Positions 48,456-61,907 of a stretch of 64,000 nucleotides of DNA are shown piece after piece (within the stretch, counting starts at the first letter, position 1; each line of letters opens with the position of its first letter). Both the position numbers and the translations under genes were made by a program. Source of the stretch: Dactylellina haptotyla (lineage: Eukaryota > Ascomycota > Orbiliomycetes > Orbiliales > Orbiliaceae); assembly GCA_031310005.1 (NCBI GenBank), contig CM062380.1:3162001-3226000 (forward strand). Direction: 5' to 3'. Below the pieces are notes generated by a model. It saw only the letters and a list, made by a program, of their open reading frames with translations. It searched no databases and was not told the origin of the DNA.

Positions 48456-50078
48456 ATGATTACATCAAAATATGGAACAATGCTCGCTCTTCAGGATAGT
48501 GCATGCTTTCCCAGGCCAGTAGCAAGAGCAAGAAACTGGATCATCCAATCTCACTTTACTTTTTCCACCGCTATCTCTTTTTCTGCCCACTCTGCGCTCG
48601 CTTTTGCTTTTAAAGAAATAATATCCTCAGAAAAGTATTTATCGATTGCAACTCCCTGTTCTCAGAATCCCGAAATCTCTCTTTTTCCCTCTCTCTTCAT
48701 ATCCACTCTCTAACAAAATAATAAAATTAGAACAGCATCTCGACGAAGCCTTCTTCGACGTTCAAAAACCCAACTCTCCTTTTCCCAAACCCAACTACAT
48801 ACACCAACAACCAGTATCAGCTCTCGGCTCAGCACCTAATATACTCACAGTATATATTTAACAAACCCCAAAAAAGCTATTAATAACGAATTCCATTAAA
48901 AAAAAAACATCGACTATTTTTTTATTACCTGCTCCTCTGCATAGCATTTCGTTTTTAACTGCATAGCATAAACATATATATTTGACGAATCTCGACAACT
49001 ACTTTTCTTTACTCCGTCATACTTTTTTGTTAAACCTAGCTCGCTCAGCTTCCCCAGCTCCCTTACCTCCAAATTTGGAACAACTCCTTTCTTACTGTAC
49101 TACCACAAAAAGAGTTAACAACACCTGGCTATCGTCAATTTACCGGACAGGCTCCAAAAGATTTTCGATATATCGCTACGATACAATCGGATCCGTAACA
49201 TTATTTTTGCCTTCAAAATTTATTTTTGTTTAATCCCACACAACACCACTCCTTCAAAAGAAACGGATTTTACTTGTCCGTGTCTTTTTTGACAATCTTA
49301 TCCGATACTCCCCTCAATTTGTGCAAATTACCCCGGGAAATCAGGATAAACAGCTCGGCTGGATAAGCTTAGCTCACGAGTTCTCGTCGTTTCGACTATT
49401 TACCCACCTCTTTTAAACTCACAACACACCCTGGGGTAGAATTGGACTCTGTTCCGATTTCTGCCCTTTTTACCGTGGTCTCGTTTCAATAATTCGCGCT
49501 GGCTCCATTACTGTACAAGGTGAGTGACTTCTGGACGAACGGCTTGTTTTTTCCCTTTTTTCTTCTGCTCGGGTAGCCCTATCGGCAGCTTGTGATATGA
49601 TTCCCTTTTTGTGCTTTTGCCTGGCTTTCTGCCGATGGGGTTTTGCTTTGTCCCTCCCTCCATCACATTGCATCAGCCCCGGACAGGGCCAACGCATCGG
49701 CACCCTCCACGATAAAGAATTTTTTAAAACCGGAGAAAGGAAGAAAAAACATTATCGGTGACAGGTTTCTTTTTCTTTGGTGTATTCGGAGAAACCCTCT
49801 GATATAACCGGCGGCCCTTGCTGCGCTGTCCGCGAGAGGGTCTTCCCTGTGATCAGAAGAGTGATTGAGTGCATCGATGTCGTTATCACATATGCCGTCC
49901 TGGCATATCATATCTCATATCATCGGCTTCTGTCTGGTTCATGTCGTCTGCCTGTTGCGGTGAATTCCAAATTTTGTGTTGCACACTGCACGAACTCAGC
50001 TGTCAACGAGACGTCGAAGCTTAGCTGCACGCTCCTCTTCAATCTGCTGCCTGGCTGCAGTGCATCCCTCTTCCTCTT

Positions 50079-50108
50079 CTCCATCTCCATCTCCATCTCC
50101 ATCTCCAT
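50079..50108 (+). repeat. CTCCAT hexanucleotide repeat (five copies)
   Basis: Five perfect tandem copies of CTCCAT in the pyrimidine-rich region upstream of the GATA factor. Confidence 0.95.
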
Positions 50109-51351
50109 ATCCCACCTCATCTTCCACCCTCATCCAACCTCGTCATCGCGATCATAATTACTTTATATGCGCAATCCTTTGCTTTATTTGCAATATTGTG
50201 CGAGTCTGCTCACACGCGTTGTCTGCTGTGCTACAGGAACCTTACCACCACCACTCCCAGCCGGAGATCCCGCGGCTGCCCAGTCCTCACCAGCTATTTG
50301 ATCTGCCACGCCATCATCATCACCAGTCCTCCGAAGACGAACCCAGGCTGTTGCCTGCGATAGACGGGTCCTCCAGGGCATCCTCGAGGTCTCCTCTTCT
50401 ATCGCTCCCAGCATTGTCAGTCCTGGCTTCTGTAGCAGCTCCTTCGTCTGCACCCCCATTAAGGTAAGCTAGCGAGAATTCCAGAGACATAGTCTCAATC
50501 CCATTTCCCCCCTTCCTCCAGAGACATCTGATGTCAAGGCAGCCAGGAACTAGCGAAAAGCTAGAGTAACCGGCCTATGCTGAGAACAGAGGATCGATCC
50601 AAGACATTGCTTGTGCAATCCCGTTCCTAGCGAGTCCTTCGAATAATGGTTGACTGACGACGGCTCTTCACATGAAATGTAGGCAACCTAATGGGGGTTA
50701 CCCAATGACTTTTGCGACCAGTTCTCCGAGTGCAAACCCACACGGGCAGGGAAATCAACCTGTAAGTAGCCTCTGTTCCTTCACGAGATAGCGATCGCTC
50801 AATCTCATCCCACATATCCATGCACCCCCCCTTTTTTGTTGGCTGCCGTCGATTCATCATCTTTTTGTTTCTTTTTGTCTATCTGTCTCTATCAATCATC
50901 TCTTCCCATCCCTCCCACGCACCCTGGTCACCCCCAACGTCCGCTCAGGTACCACCTCTGTTGTGTTGCGCCTGTCCCACAAGCGAGGCTACCAGGCCGG
51001 CATGCTTGCATGGTCTGCTCTGCTTCTCGAACTGGACGGACTTGTTCTTGTTCGTCCTGCTTGTTGGCACCGCGAGAATTCGTCTGCGTGCGCTCATCCA
51101 CTGCGTTCCGACTGGTCGCCGCCCCGGGCTTAGCAGGCCGGGTGTGCCTGCCCCGTCGGAGTGGAAGGGCGAACCGGCTCGCTCCTGTTCGTCGTTCGCC
51201 TGCTGTTTCGAGGAGGAGTTTTTCCATCCTGTCAAAAATCACTTTTCCTTCCCTTTCCCCTTTCCCTCTTCGAATGGCCCTTTTTATCTGGGCTGCTGTT
51301 TCCTTGACAGTTCGCTTTCCTTCCCTTATCACTAAGCTACACCCCCCCGTT

Positions 51352-51405
51352 GCTATCATATCATATCAAATCAAATCATATCATATCAGCCCAGCCCAGC
51401 CCAAC
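51352..51405 (+). repeat. Pentanucleotide repeats ATCAT/ATCAA and GCCCA
   Basis: A run of ATATC/AAATC pentamers is followed directly by three AGCCC pentamers, about 400 bp before the GATA-factor start codon. Confidence 0.85.
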
Positions 51406-51804
51406 AATTGGGGTGTAGCGCGCAGAGATAGCAGAGCAAGATCGATAGTAGCAGCTGCTTGCTGCACCTGCCCAGCAAGACAAATTCTCCGATCTGCTCT
51501 TGTCCGGTCCCCTACTACTCCCTCTCTCTGCCCGTTGGCACCCCATCTACACCCTCCAATTAGCATATCGTCTGTCCTTCCTGTTGTATTGTATAATTTT
51601 TATTTTTTCCTTTTATTTTTCTTTTTGCTTTGGCACAAAAAATTTTGTTGTCCGGTGTTGCAAAAAAGTTTTTTTTTTTTTCTTAACCCCTTCTTCTCTT
51701 TTATCTTTCCTTTTCGACCCGGCGGCCGATCGTTATCATTTTTATCTATTCGCTTTCCGCTCCGTCGTGAGCGACAATATTAGAAACACAGACTAACCGA
51801 TGAG

Positions 51805-52813
51805 ATGATGGCCTCTCACCCCCAACAGCCTATTTGCCAAAACTGCACCACGTCAACAACTCCATTATGGCGTCGCGATGAGTCCGGTGCCGTCTTGTGC
51901 AATGCTTGCGGTCTCTTCCTCAAGCTTCACGGCCGCCCACGCCCGATTAGCCTCAAGACTGACGTGATCAAAAGTCGTAATCGTGTCAAGAACACTGGAC
52001 AGCCCCCCAAGCGCAAATCCGTAAGTAGCTCCAATTCAGTTTGTATCTTCTTTGAACCTTCTCAAGCTCTGTATCTTTTTTTTTGTTTGCTTCTGTCGGA
52101 GCTGTGTGCTCTCCCTTATCTAATCTCGCAGTTCGCCGACAATTGAGCTGACCAAAATTCTCGCTTCTGTTTAGACAACTTTTGATTCACCAGTCGCCGT
52201 TCCCAATGGAGCAGCTGACATTTCGCCTCCAATCGCTACTCGGCCTATCCGGCCACCCAGACACCCATCGTCCGTCCCCAATGGATCGGTGTCGCCTCAG
52301 TCGCGAAGTGGTACGCCATTGCCGCAGGGTCCCTCGTCATTCTTCGACTCGATCGTGTCGCAGGATGCTATGCTCGACCGCATGGGAAGTCCGCTGCCAT
52401 CCCTGAACCTGAGCCATCCTTCCCCAGGTTCTAGCTCTTCCCAGCACGACCGTCACTCGGAACCCCCATCGTATGACCATCTCATGCAGGAGAACACCAA
52501 GCTCAAGACCCGTGTCTCCGAGCTCGAGCTCGTCAACGACCTTTTCCGCGGCCGTGTTGGCGAGCTTGAGAGCTCCGAGGCTAACTCGCGTCGCTCGGAG
52601 ATCACTCGCCGAGAAATCGACGCCCAGCTCCGAATCAACATTGACGAAGGTCTCAGGCGTGAAGATGACCTTAAGCGAAAGATCCGGGACCTCGAGTCCG
52701 AACTCATGGACATGCGAGAACAGGACGCTCATCAACGAAAGAAGATGAGAGTATCCGACCTCGTCTCCATCGAGGATGCTGCTACACCTGGCACACCCCA
52801 GTCGGCTGCATAA
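51805..52813 (+). CDS. areB: GATA transcription factor, AreB/ASD-4/Gzf3 type
   Basis: Two exons: 51805-52020 and 52175-52813, with a 154-bp intron. The product is 284 residues. A single class IVa GATA finger of C-x2-C-x17-C-x2-C spacing lies at C11, C14, C32 and C35 ([18 protein letters not shown] core). The basic tail [15 protein letters not shown] is the marker of the AreB group. The C-terminal 110 residues form a coiled coil (about 165-260) of heptads rich in Leu, Arg and Glu, typical of AreB/ASD-4 and used for dimerisation. AreB opposes AreA in nitrogen-metabolite control, and Neurospora ASD-4 is needed for ascus development (known). The intron just after the finger is a known place for alternative AreB products. 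Start: two ATGs in tandem, 51805 and 51808. Confidence 0.93.
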
Positions 52814-54772
52814 ACACCTCTTCGCTTACAGATACTCAGGCTCCAGTCTCCATCGATGCGCCTTTTCCCTTTATCGTCTTTTCTTGTTCCCTTTCCTTTT
52901 TTTGTTCCCTATTTCTTTACTTGGGGAGCGATCTCTTTTCTGCATTTGTTCTAGTACATTGCATGTGTGCGATTATATACAAAAAACACCCCACACCGCC
53001 ACGTCTTTCCTTTGTTTACAACTAGATAAGCTTACGACCGGAACGAACTAAAAAAAAGAACCTTTTTACATCTATACCCGATAAACCTCTTATCTCGTTT
53101 TTAATATCGACATTCTGCCTTGCGCAAAATTCTCTTTTCGACACACTCATTTTTATAAGGGCTGTTCTGCCTATCCTGTCGACGGCCGCTCAGGCGGGAC
53201 GTCGACAACGGATCTGGAATAGGCGAACGTCTTTCGACATAAGAATTCGGATGCTTTTACCAATATTCATAGTTGCCGGAGTTTCGTGGAGTTGATTCCT
53301 CTCCTAGTTTCTATTTTGTCCCCCATCCTTACCCTGTACTATTCTACTCTACTGATTTCTCCTTTTACCTACCCTTTTTTGTACTTTTTCTTCTTTCTTC
53401 CCTCGGATTTCTTTTTCTTTGCCTTTACTTTTCTTTTCTGGAGGAAGGATGGTTTTTTTTTGTGATATATATTTTTTTCACTACACCTTGGGAGGGACCA
53501 GCGATCTTGTGTTTCATTTACAAATTATAGATAGACTACTGCTGCTTTTTTGAAGCTTTTATTTTTATTTTCTAAAAAATAAAAAATAGCAACCCTGTCC
53601 GCGAGGACTGGAATTTCTTAACAAATATCTTTCTTCTCTCCTCTGCAAAAAAACTTAAACCTTGGTTTCTCTTTCCGCTTATCTCCTTTGTCCTCTTCTT
53701 TTCCCAACCGGCGTCTAGTATACTATAGTACAATAGACCTGGAAGTTATCTATGTATCTTTTTTCTTCTCTTTCCGTATTCGCTTTTACCTTCATATCTT
53801 AAAGCAACCAATGTTGCAACCTCGCGCTACTACTGTTACTACTACTGTTACTACTACAGAGCTGCTAGTTTAACTTGTATGGAGGGAATTACAAACGAAG
53901 AATTAGACCAAAAAACAAGAATCTCTTGCTCATGAGCTTAACGGATGCGTAGACCGCGAGAGGGTTTGGCAGGCGAGGTTGAATAGTGCAAGTGGAGGCT
54001 GGGCTTGTCGGTTATCTGCACAGTAAGCAGGCATCCGCAAACTGGAAACGGATAGTGGATCCATCGTCGGGCTCGAAAAGCACCGAAAGAGCAGCAGTTC
54101 ACCGGGTCCCCAGCTGCAGTCCCCGCCCCGCCCCAGCCGGTGACAGCCATCGTGAATCATATCTCCAATTCTTGTTTCTTATTGTTACAGTGGCACGTCG
54201 TATGATTGTGGATGTTGTCTCGATGTCGAATAAACATGCGGCTGCCGGAAATGTGTTGGCTACCCGGCCGGGATGACGTCCAACAACGCCCGCCGTGGTT
54301 AGACGGGCCTGTCGTCAAGCTTGCACCGATCCGATCTGGTGCACTGCAACGTCAAGAGTTATCCCTTTTACCTGCTCTTCCTCCCATCATCACCCGAGGA
54401 CGCTCGATTCCAGACCCTCAACCTCCCCTCCCCACCATCCCAACCAGCCGGCTGACACGGGCTCGACCTGCTCTGTCTCTTATCTCGTCTTACCCGTAAT
54501 CTACAACATATCCGGTGTCATTCGAAGCGAGTAATCATAAAACAGAGGAGTGCCTAACCGAGGAGGTTTACCGGTCGACCCGCCCTATACTACTATCCGA
54601 TACTCGTATCTAATATCAGCCTTAATATCACTTCCGCACACGATTATAGCCTCTTCCTTTTATTTCTTTTTCCTTTAAAGTTTTTTTTTTTTTTAGTCTT
54701 TTTTATTATTCATTTCCGTTCGATCTACTTTACCATATTAGCGACTGCATCCACGACCATACCTCACTAACC
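52814..54772. other. Intergenic, about 2 kb
   Basis: This holds the T-rich 3' UTR/flank of the GATA factor and the lsb6 promoter with a T-run near 54680. A (TAC)n-like trinucleotide stretch lies near 53828-53862. No gene is supported. Confidence 0.5.
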
Positions 54773-57503
54773 ATGCCACGACCCGCGAAGTCCGGCTACG
54801 CCCGCCTCGCCCAGGACGAGTGGCTCCAAGATTCTTCGGATGAAGAAGAAGTCGGCGTTGAGGCCTACCGCGACGGCTTGGCCCGCATCAAACGTACCGT
54901 CTCGATACAACCCGAGCCCACTGCCATCTACGGCGGCAATACCTCCGGCGGCAATTCCGCAAATGGCACCCAGCGTCGCCCGCGGCGTGACTCGTCCGGC
55001 GTGGACATCAAGGCTATCAACAATCGGCTCGAGAAGTGGGCCGAGGAGATCGCATCCAAATTTAAGAGAAAGTCGAAGAGCAAAGGCTTGCGCCCCCAGA
55101 AGCCCCTGGAGATATACTACTCTGTCTTCGTGGCGCCGGAGGGCATGAAAGCCCTCACGCCGGAGTTCACGGGGTACCCGGAGCCCAAGTTCAACAGGCG
55201 GGATTTCGACGATGTCGTGGACTCGGTCAAGTATGCGATTAGCAGGGGGATACACCCCCAGCTCATTACCCAGGGTAGCTCGGGGAGCTACTTTGTCAAG
55301 AATGTAAGTGGTGATTCCATGGGGCGAGGGCAGGTCTTGTGAGGGTATCGCGGGATCATATGGTGAATGGGGGAGCTAATGTTCTGGGTGGGTTTACAGA
55401 GTAACGGGAAGACCGTGGGTGTTTTCAAGCCTAAGGATGAGGAACCTTATGGAAATGTGAGTATCACCATTCTTTTTGGCTGGTGTATAAAATATCTATG
55501 AGCTTCAAGCTAATAATTTAACTCTGTGATTATAGCTTAACCCGAAATGGACGAAATGGCTTCATAGAAACTTGTAAGGATACGATATTGCTGCTGCTGG
55601 TTATTCATATGTGTGTTCTATCGAAGCTTACATTTCTACGTGTTATAGGTTTCCATGTTTCTTCGGCCGCAGCTGCTTGATTCCCAACTTGAGCTACGTA
55701 TCAGAAGCTGCCGCGAGCTACCTCGACCGCCAATTGCGAACCTTCATCGTGCCCTACACGGATCTTGTATGGCTTTCTAGCAAATCATTTCATTATGACT
55801 TTTGGGACCGCCGTGCATTTTACAACAAGGGAAAACTATTTCCGGAGAAAGTGGGCAGTTTCCAGGTGTTTCTTAACGGGTATAAGGATGCCACTACCTT
55901 TCTGAAGGAGCATCCCTGGCCGGATAGGTATAATTCATCATTTCAGACGGAGGGTATGAAGCGTAGGCGGAAGGGGTGGACCTCTTCGTGTAGGACTACA
56001 GGGGACGATGAGGATTACGGCGACGAGGAGGCCAGTCTTAACGAAATGGACGGATCCGATGAAAGTTCGCCGTCTGGGAGGAATTTCTGGACCGAGACCT
56101 TACGTCAATCGTTCCGAGAAGAGCTGGAGAAACTGATACTACTGGATTATCTGATGCGGAATACGGACCGCGGAGCGGATAATTGGATGGTGAAAATCGA
56201 CAGACAGACAGGTCAGGCGTCGATTGTGAGTTCTTCGCCGATGAAGATGCCAGCTGTAGATGGTGGACTCGGCGACATAGGTACTTTCAATGGTGACGAC
56301 GAGGGCCACTTGAAGGCACCATCGCCGGGGTACAAAGCGCAAAAACCGATGAGTATGAGCTCTAGATCTGGAACCCCATTGAGTGCGGGGTCGGAGAAGG
56401 TGTACATCGGCGCGATTGATAATTCGTTGGCATTTCCGTGGAAACACCCAGATCAGTGGAGAAGTTTTCCGTACGGGTGGCTGTTCCTACCCGTGTCGCT
56501 CGTCGGCCAACCGTTCTCGCAGAAGACGCGGGATCACTTTTTGCCATTGCTGACGAGTACGAGGTGGTGGGCGGAGACCCAGATGGGGCTCAAGGAGATT
56601 TTTAAGCTGGATGCCGATTTCAAGGAGAGGATGTGGGCGAAGCAGTTGGCGGTTCTGAAGGGGCAGGCGTTTAACATTGTGGAGACGCTCAAGTCGCCAG
56701 ATCAGGGACCCTTGGAGTTGACGAGACGGACAAGGGTGCACGTATGGGTATGTTTATCACCACGAATACATTTGATGCTTGTTTTTTCCCCTCTCCCACG
56801 TATCACGGACTTAACGGTGGAATGTTTTTACGAATTCTACGGGGATACAATTTTGGACTAATGCATTGTGTATGTTTGATAGGACGATGAGATGGATATT
56901 CCTGTGGCTGTTCCGTTGACCGTTCCTTCATCTGAGGCTATGCTTAGAAATCAAGCTGATTTGATGAACGGCGAGTTTGATATTGGAACTACCGCGGTGT
57001 CTGCACCAGCTCCGTACCGGGGTGTCAACCTGCTGGGGTCACCTACGTCGGAAATGCCCCGAGCGGAGAGGTTTGATCTCAGTATGAGACAGACCTTTGA
57101 TGATGGGAAGCTTGTGGAAGAAGAGGGAGGGGATCTGGATGCGGATCTCATGTCGCCGTCGTCGGATGTCGGCCTGCAGCACAACCAGCGACCTCCGGGG
57201 TATAAGAAAAAGAAAGGGAAATCCGTTGACGAAGGGCGGCGGATTAGCTTTGATGGACGGTCTCACAGCTCATGGTCTAGAGCTTTGGGGATGAAAGGAG
57301 GCGCGGTGCCAAAGAGGGGTTTTAGCTCCATATCGACAGCGGGCAGTAGTTCGAGGAGGGCTAGCATATTTGGGGCTTACGATGAAGAGGAAGGAGATCT
57401 AGGATTCTCCGCCGCAGAGGGGCTGGAGAGTTCGCATCGCAAAGTAATCGTGGAGCGACTAGAGCCAGTCAAGTCGAAGCCTCCGGTGTTCACGTGTTGC
57501 TAG
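54773..57503 (+). CDS. lsb6: Type II phosphatidylinositol 4-kinase Lsb6
   Basis: Five exons: 54773-55303, 55400-55456, 55536-55573, 55649-56747 and 56883-57503. The product is 781 residues. The P-loop-like GSSGSYFVKN spans intron 1, and the ATP-binding Lys is in GVFKPKDEEPYGN (about K187). The lipid-kinase catalytic loop is NTDRGADNW (about 380-388) and the metal site is AIDNSLAFPWKHP. FPCFFGRSCLIPN stands where the palmitoylated Cys-rich loop of type II kinases lies. Inserts in the catalytic domain (acidic near 325-350, Ser/Pro-rich near 405-450) and a long disordered C-terminus enlarge it relative to yeast Lsb6 (607 residues). It ends PPVFTCC, a conserved-looking Cys end. The family makes PI4P on endosomal and vacuolar membranes (known). 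Confidence 0.95.
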
Positions 57504-60500
57504 AAAACCTTAGACGACGTGGGGTGGAATGTGTACGATTATGACTCCTATAGAATTATAGAGTGTGGGCATGGATACATTTTAGGGAGTTTTCTTTTTT
57601 GTTTTTTTAGTTCATGGGGTATTTCCTTTCTTTCGGGAGACGATTTAGGAGAAAGTTGTATTTTTTATTATTCTGTGTTTGCAAGGGAGATCCCGTGGCT
57701 CGAGATTTTGGAAATACGGGCGACACGATCTTACAGGCCTGGAGGGAACTGGGATACTATACGGCGACACGATATTGATGCTTGAAGTTTTGACTTAGAC
57801 ATACGTACGCGAATACCTCTTTTTGGAATCCCGGAATACCCCTCATTTTGTTGAAGGCAAAGAAGGGACCGTGCCATACATATGCATGCAACTTTGAAAA
57901 GAGCCGGTGACTGCAGTGGAATCGCTTTATAAACCGTTATACATTTGGATTTTAAATACCGAGAATACTCAATGAAATAAACAATATAACAATAGGGCAT
58001 GCGAATGGAGAATGCGATGGGGTAAAGGAACCCCCACGCCACACTTAGCCTTCGCGCACAGATTTCAGCCCGCCGGAAACCGACTCAAGACAGAGAATGG
58101 AGAGACAAGACAGTCCAAGAGTCTTTTTGTCATTTCTTTTTTACTCGCTCTGGCCTCTCCGCCCTCCGTTTTTTTAGTTTTGTTTTCTGACATGTTACGC
58201 AAAAGATTTCTTGCATTTTGACCACGTGCTCCACACTCTTTCCGGTTAGAGGAGGGCACTAGCTCTGAGACTCGCATAGATCATCGACGAGTCGGTTTAG
58301 TACAATTTTTAATTTTTTGATCAGCTCTTTTCAAGGAACAAACTATTTTAATATCATTTTGAGATGTAGGGTATAAGAAAACAAGGTAAACAAGGTTGCT
58401 GCCCGCTTTTCTGGTTTTTCAGATTTTAATCGCATTTTGGGACTATGGGAACTACAAGTTTACCATCTTACCGACTCCATTCCTTTGCCATTCTTACCAT
58501 TTCTTTTGTCTATCTTTTCTTTTCTTTTCTTCTTTACTCGCCCAGAACCACAGCTCCCCACCACCACCACCCTTGTTCTTCTGTAACCCTTTTTGAATTG
58601 GAGATGTTTCTTGGCTGAGAGGTCGGTGATCCTCGGTTGTTCTCGTGATCTAGAAGCCCAACTCCCCTTAGCGTGATCTTCTTTATCCTTTTCGTTTCTT
58701 GTTGGTTGGGATCCCGGTATGGGCCCTTGCCGGCTCTTTTGAGCTTAAAGGGCCCAAGCGAATAGCGAAGTGCATACTGCAAATGCAGAAAATCGGTGCC
58801 TCGCTTTTGCTTTGTGTTACCAGTTATTTTACAAATTCCCGCATAAAGCGAAGTTGGCTGTTTGTTAGCTTCGCCGCGGACGGGAAATTCTGGCCAGTTG
58901 AATGTCACTGCTTGTATGTTTTACTGCGCGGTTTCATGAAGCACGGATCACGGATTCGCTGAGTGGTGTATTTGAGAAGGGGGCGGGGGGTTGAAAAAAA
59001 CCACTGCAAATGGGTAAGCAGCATTAAAAAACGAAAACATTGTATGAAAATGCGTGAATGCGGGTTATTTTGTGCCGCGCGAAAAGCTTTGAGGATTAGC
59101 CGCACGCATCGTGTACGGTGGAACACACAACGAATTGAAGCTCTAGAGATAGTAAGGTACGTGTGTGCGAGGGAGCACAGAGTCAAAGGTGTCAAAGTCC
59201 AGATGTGGGGACCCGAGTTTTGAGTTTTTGTTCTGGAAATTTGATAACAGGGAGATGATATATATGGTCGTTAACTAAAGTAAGCAGGGAGAAGGGGCAA
59301 AAGATTACACGTAGATCGAAGTTCGAGTGGGCCTGGCGGGGAGCATCCGTTGTCAGACGGTGGTAAATATGCTGTTAGTTTGAGGGTTTCGAACGAGGTT
59401 TGAGATTAGCTAAATGCCAGATCCAGCCTACGAATATGCGAATATGAGATCATGAGACCTCTCTATATTCTATTACTCTCTCTCCTCTCAAGGAGACACA
59501 CACCCCGGCGTAGAAGGGCATGGAATATATTTTTACTTTATTTTAAAAAGGACTTTCGGTCCTTTTTCCCCCTCTGTGAGGGCATTTAAGAACAAATCGG
59601 AAGCTTGAAGGGTTTCCCCTCCTTCGTGTCGGTTGCGTTCTTGTGGTCCGTAACTGAATTATAATAAGAAGTGGTAACGTGACCCCAATTCCATCCACAC
59701 CAGATGCAGACTCTGCGGCCTGCCCATCTCGCATCGCGAATCAGAATCAGATGTAAATTTTTTTTTATTCCTTTTGATTAGCTCGAAGGGAGGTGTGGGG
59801 TCACTGCTTTCTGGTTTTTTGTTTTTTCTCTCTCTCTGTTCCAACCTCGAAACCCCTTCGAGGTTTTTCTTTTTCTTTGCTTTTTTATATGCCTTAACGC
59901 CATATTTTAACGAAAAGTGGGACTTGGAACGAGAACTCGAAGGGCACGAGTTTTTGATCTGACCTTGAAAATGATACTTAGGTACGTTCTTGGGCTGCTG
60001 CGGTTCTCCTAAAAACCTCTTCCCTTGCAGGCACAGCGTCCCAACCTTTTGGGGCCTAAACGTATGCAGTTGTGGGGTTTATTTGGACCGATAAAACCTC
60101 GTGGACAACTTTTCCTTTTCTTGTACATACATGGCAATACAATATTACAATAATAGGGCACCGGTACGTGCGTATTTTTTGCAATATTGAACGTTCGCAC
60201 AACATTTTGTTACATTTTACGTTTACAATACGTAGTTGGTAAAAGACACAAAAAAGCATCCTCTCTCACCGGGCCCGCATCATCTTTCTGCTTGTCCTTG
60301 TCCTTTTATTTATTTATTTATCTTTTTATATTACCCCTTACTCCTGTTCGGAACTCGAAATCGTTTTTCGCGAGGTCATACTTTTTTTGATATCGTTCGG
60401 AATTTATCTCAGCTAGCGTGGACGGAGGTTGGCGAGTGGCGTACAGGCAACTCTACTCGTATACTTTTTGGTTTGGGAGCCATTAAACTGGAACGAGAAC

Positions 60501-61907
60501 GTTCGAACCCGAGTTCACGACGCTTTACGACGATACAACAGAGAGAGAAAAGAGCACTCCACTGTTGCTGTTGCTCCTGCTGGTTACTGCTACGTCGTTC
60601 CTGGCCGGGAAGCCCAGTTCCAGACACACTACCACCACCTACGGACCCGCCTTTTCGTCTTCGTTTTCTTCGGAGGATTATTTTATTTTCGTTGGTCTGT
60701 TCCCAGCATTTCGGCACGCAACGCGCGGTTTGGAGGAGGAGGCGATATTGAACACCTTTTTTTTTGTTCGAACCCCAAAAAAGGTCCCGTTTGGCTGGGT
60801 ATAGCGAAACGTCTGGGTACCAGAGAGAGGCTAGTGAGCAAGCAATATTCGGACGGTTTCTTGCCCTGTTAAACTCGATTCGGAACATTCGCGCCGAAGA
60901 TTCAAGACGACTTAATTTTGCTCTCTTTAACCTTTCACTTTTCTACTACTGCTTTTGTGGGAAAGAAGGAGAAAGCCATTTAATATCTTTTTTTTGTTTT
61001 TTTGTTTTTTTTTTTTATAATACGCTACTTACCTCTTTTGTTCCCTCTTTCGAACGATCCTCTACGATTACGATCTTGTTTTTATTTTATTGGGATTTTT
61101 ATTTCTATTTCCATTCAACAGGCAACTTTCGAATAAAATAGAAAAAAAAACCAGAAACGGGAAGGGACCGTCCCCTTATGTTATGCTGGCTGGGCTTAGC
61201 ATGAACATCGACGCTGGATCGAGTATACGTTGGAAGAAGTGTGCGGTTCTGGACTTGGAGGTAAGTGCCCGAGCGGATGGATCTAGAAGCCCCAAGACTG
61301 CCCTCTCCGCCGTCGATGGCACTCCGCCTGTTATAGCACTGGGAACTATATCATCTGATATAGAGACCGAACCACTAGTGGCTAGTAGGGGGCAGATATT
61401 GATGTACCTGACTATTCCTCAATCGACGACGTTTACGGCTAATGATTTATATGTGCTTCTCAAATAGGCGTCTGTCCCCTTTAGCTCTGCAACGTGCTAA
61501 CCAGGCCTGAAAGGACCTATATGCCCGAATGAAGAAGCTCAACCCGAACAGCAATAACAATATCACAACCAGCTTTTATTATCTCTCCTGTGCTTACTTC
61601 TCTTCCTCTTCCTCTTTCTCTCGCTCCGTTACATGTACATACCCGGGAGGGAGGAGAAGAAGAGATCCATCATCGATATCACGACTTCAACATCGAACAT
61701 CAACCTCAACACCGACCTCGACCTTGACCTCGACATCAGTATATCGCCATTCCTTGCAACCACCACCACGACAAAATAAACCAGCATTAGAAACGAGTCC
61801 CGTATGACCGTATGACAGCCGACGACGACATCTCTCGTTACTTTTCTTTGCCTCTGTCACCACCACCGCCACCGCTGCTTTGACATTCAACGAACACGCT
61901 TCCAACA
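57504..61907. other. Intergenic, 4.4 kb, with long pyrimidine-rich leader of the helicase gene
   Basis: Nothing recognisable is coded. From about 60.2 kb the plus strand is rich in T/C tracts and TTTATTTA repeats, like a leader. A frame with ATG at 61183 (stop 61465-61467, 94 residues, beginning MLAGLSMNIDAGSSIRWKKC) has protein-like composition but no match I know; it may be an upstream open frame of the helicase mRNA. Confidence 0.45.

Larger units (their letters stand above)
48456..51804 (+). promoter_or_regulatory. Long pyrimidine-rich leader/promoter of the GATA-factor gene
   Basis: From about 48.5 kb the plus strand becomes rich in C/T tracts (TTTTTCC, CTCTCT, CCATCTCC), like other fungal transcription-factor leaders, and stays so up to the ATG at 51805. 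Many short upstream ATG frames occur. Candidate leader-intron donors are seen (for example AAGGTGAGTGA near 49518), but none can be paired with confidence. The transcription start is unknown. Confidence 0.45.

Noticed and set aside
50836-51783. A 315-codon open frame just before the GATA factor
   Set aside because: Rich in Ser, Pro and Phe runs caused by C/T tracts; it reads through microsatellites and lies in the leader.
60236-60888. Overlapping frames of 147-171 codons on both strands
   Set aside because: Low-complexity pyrimidine-rich leader sequence gives open frames by composition; no ATG-led protein-like frame is seen.
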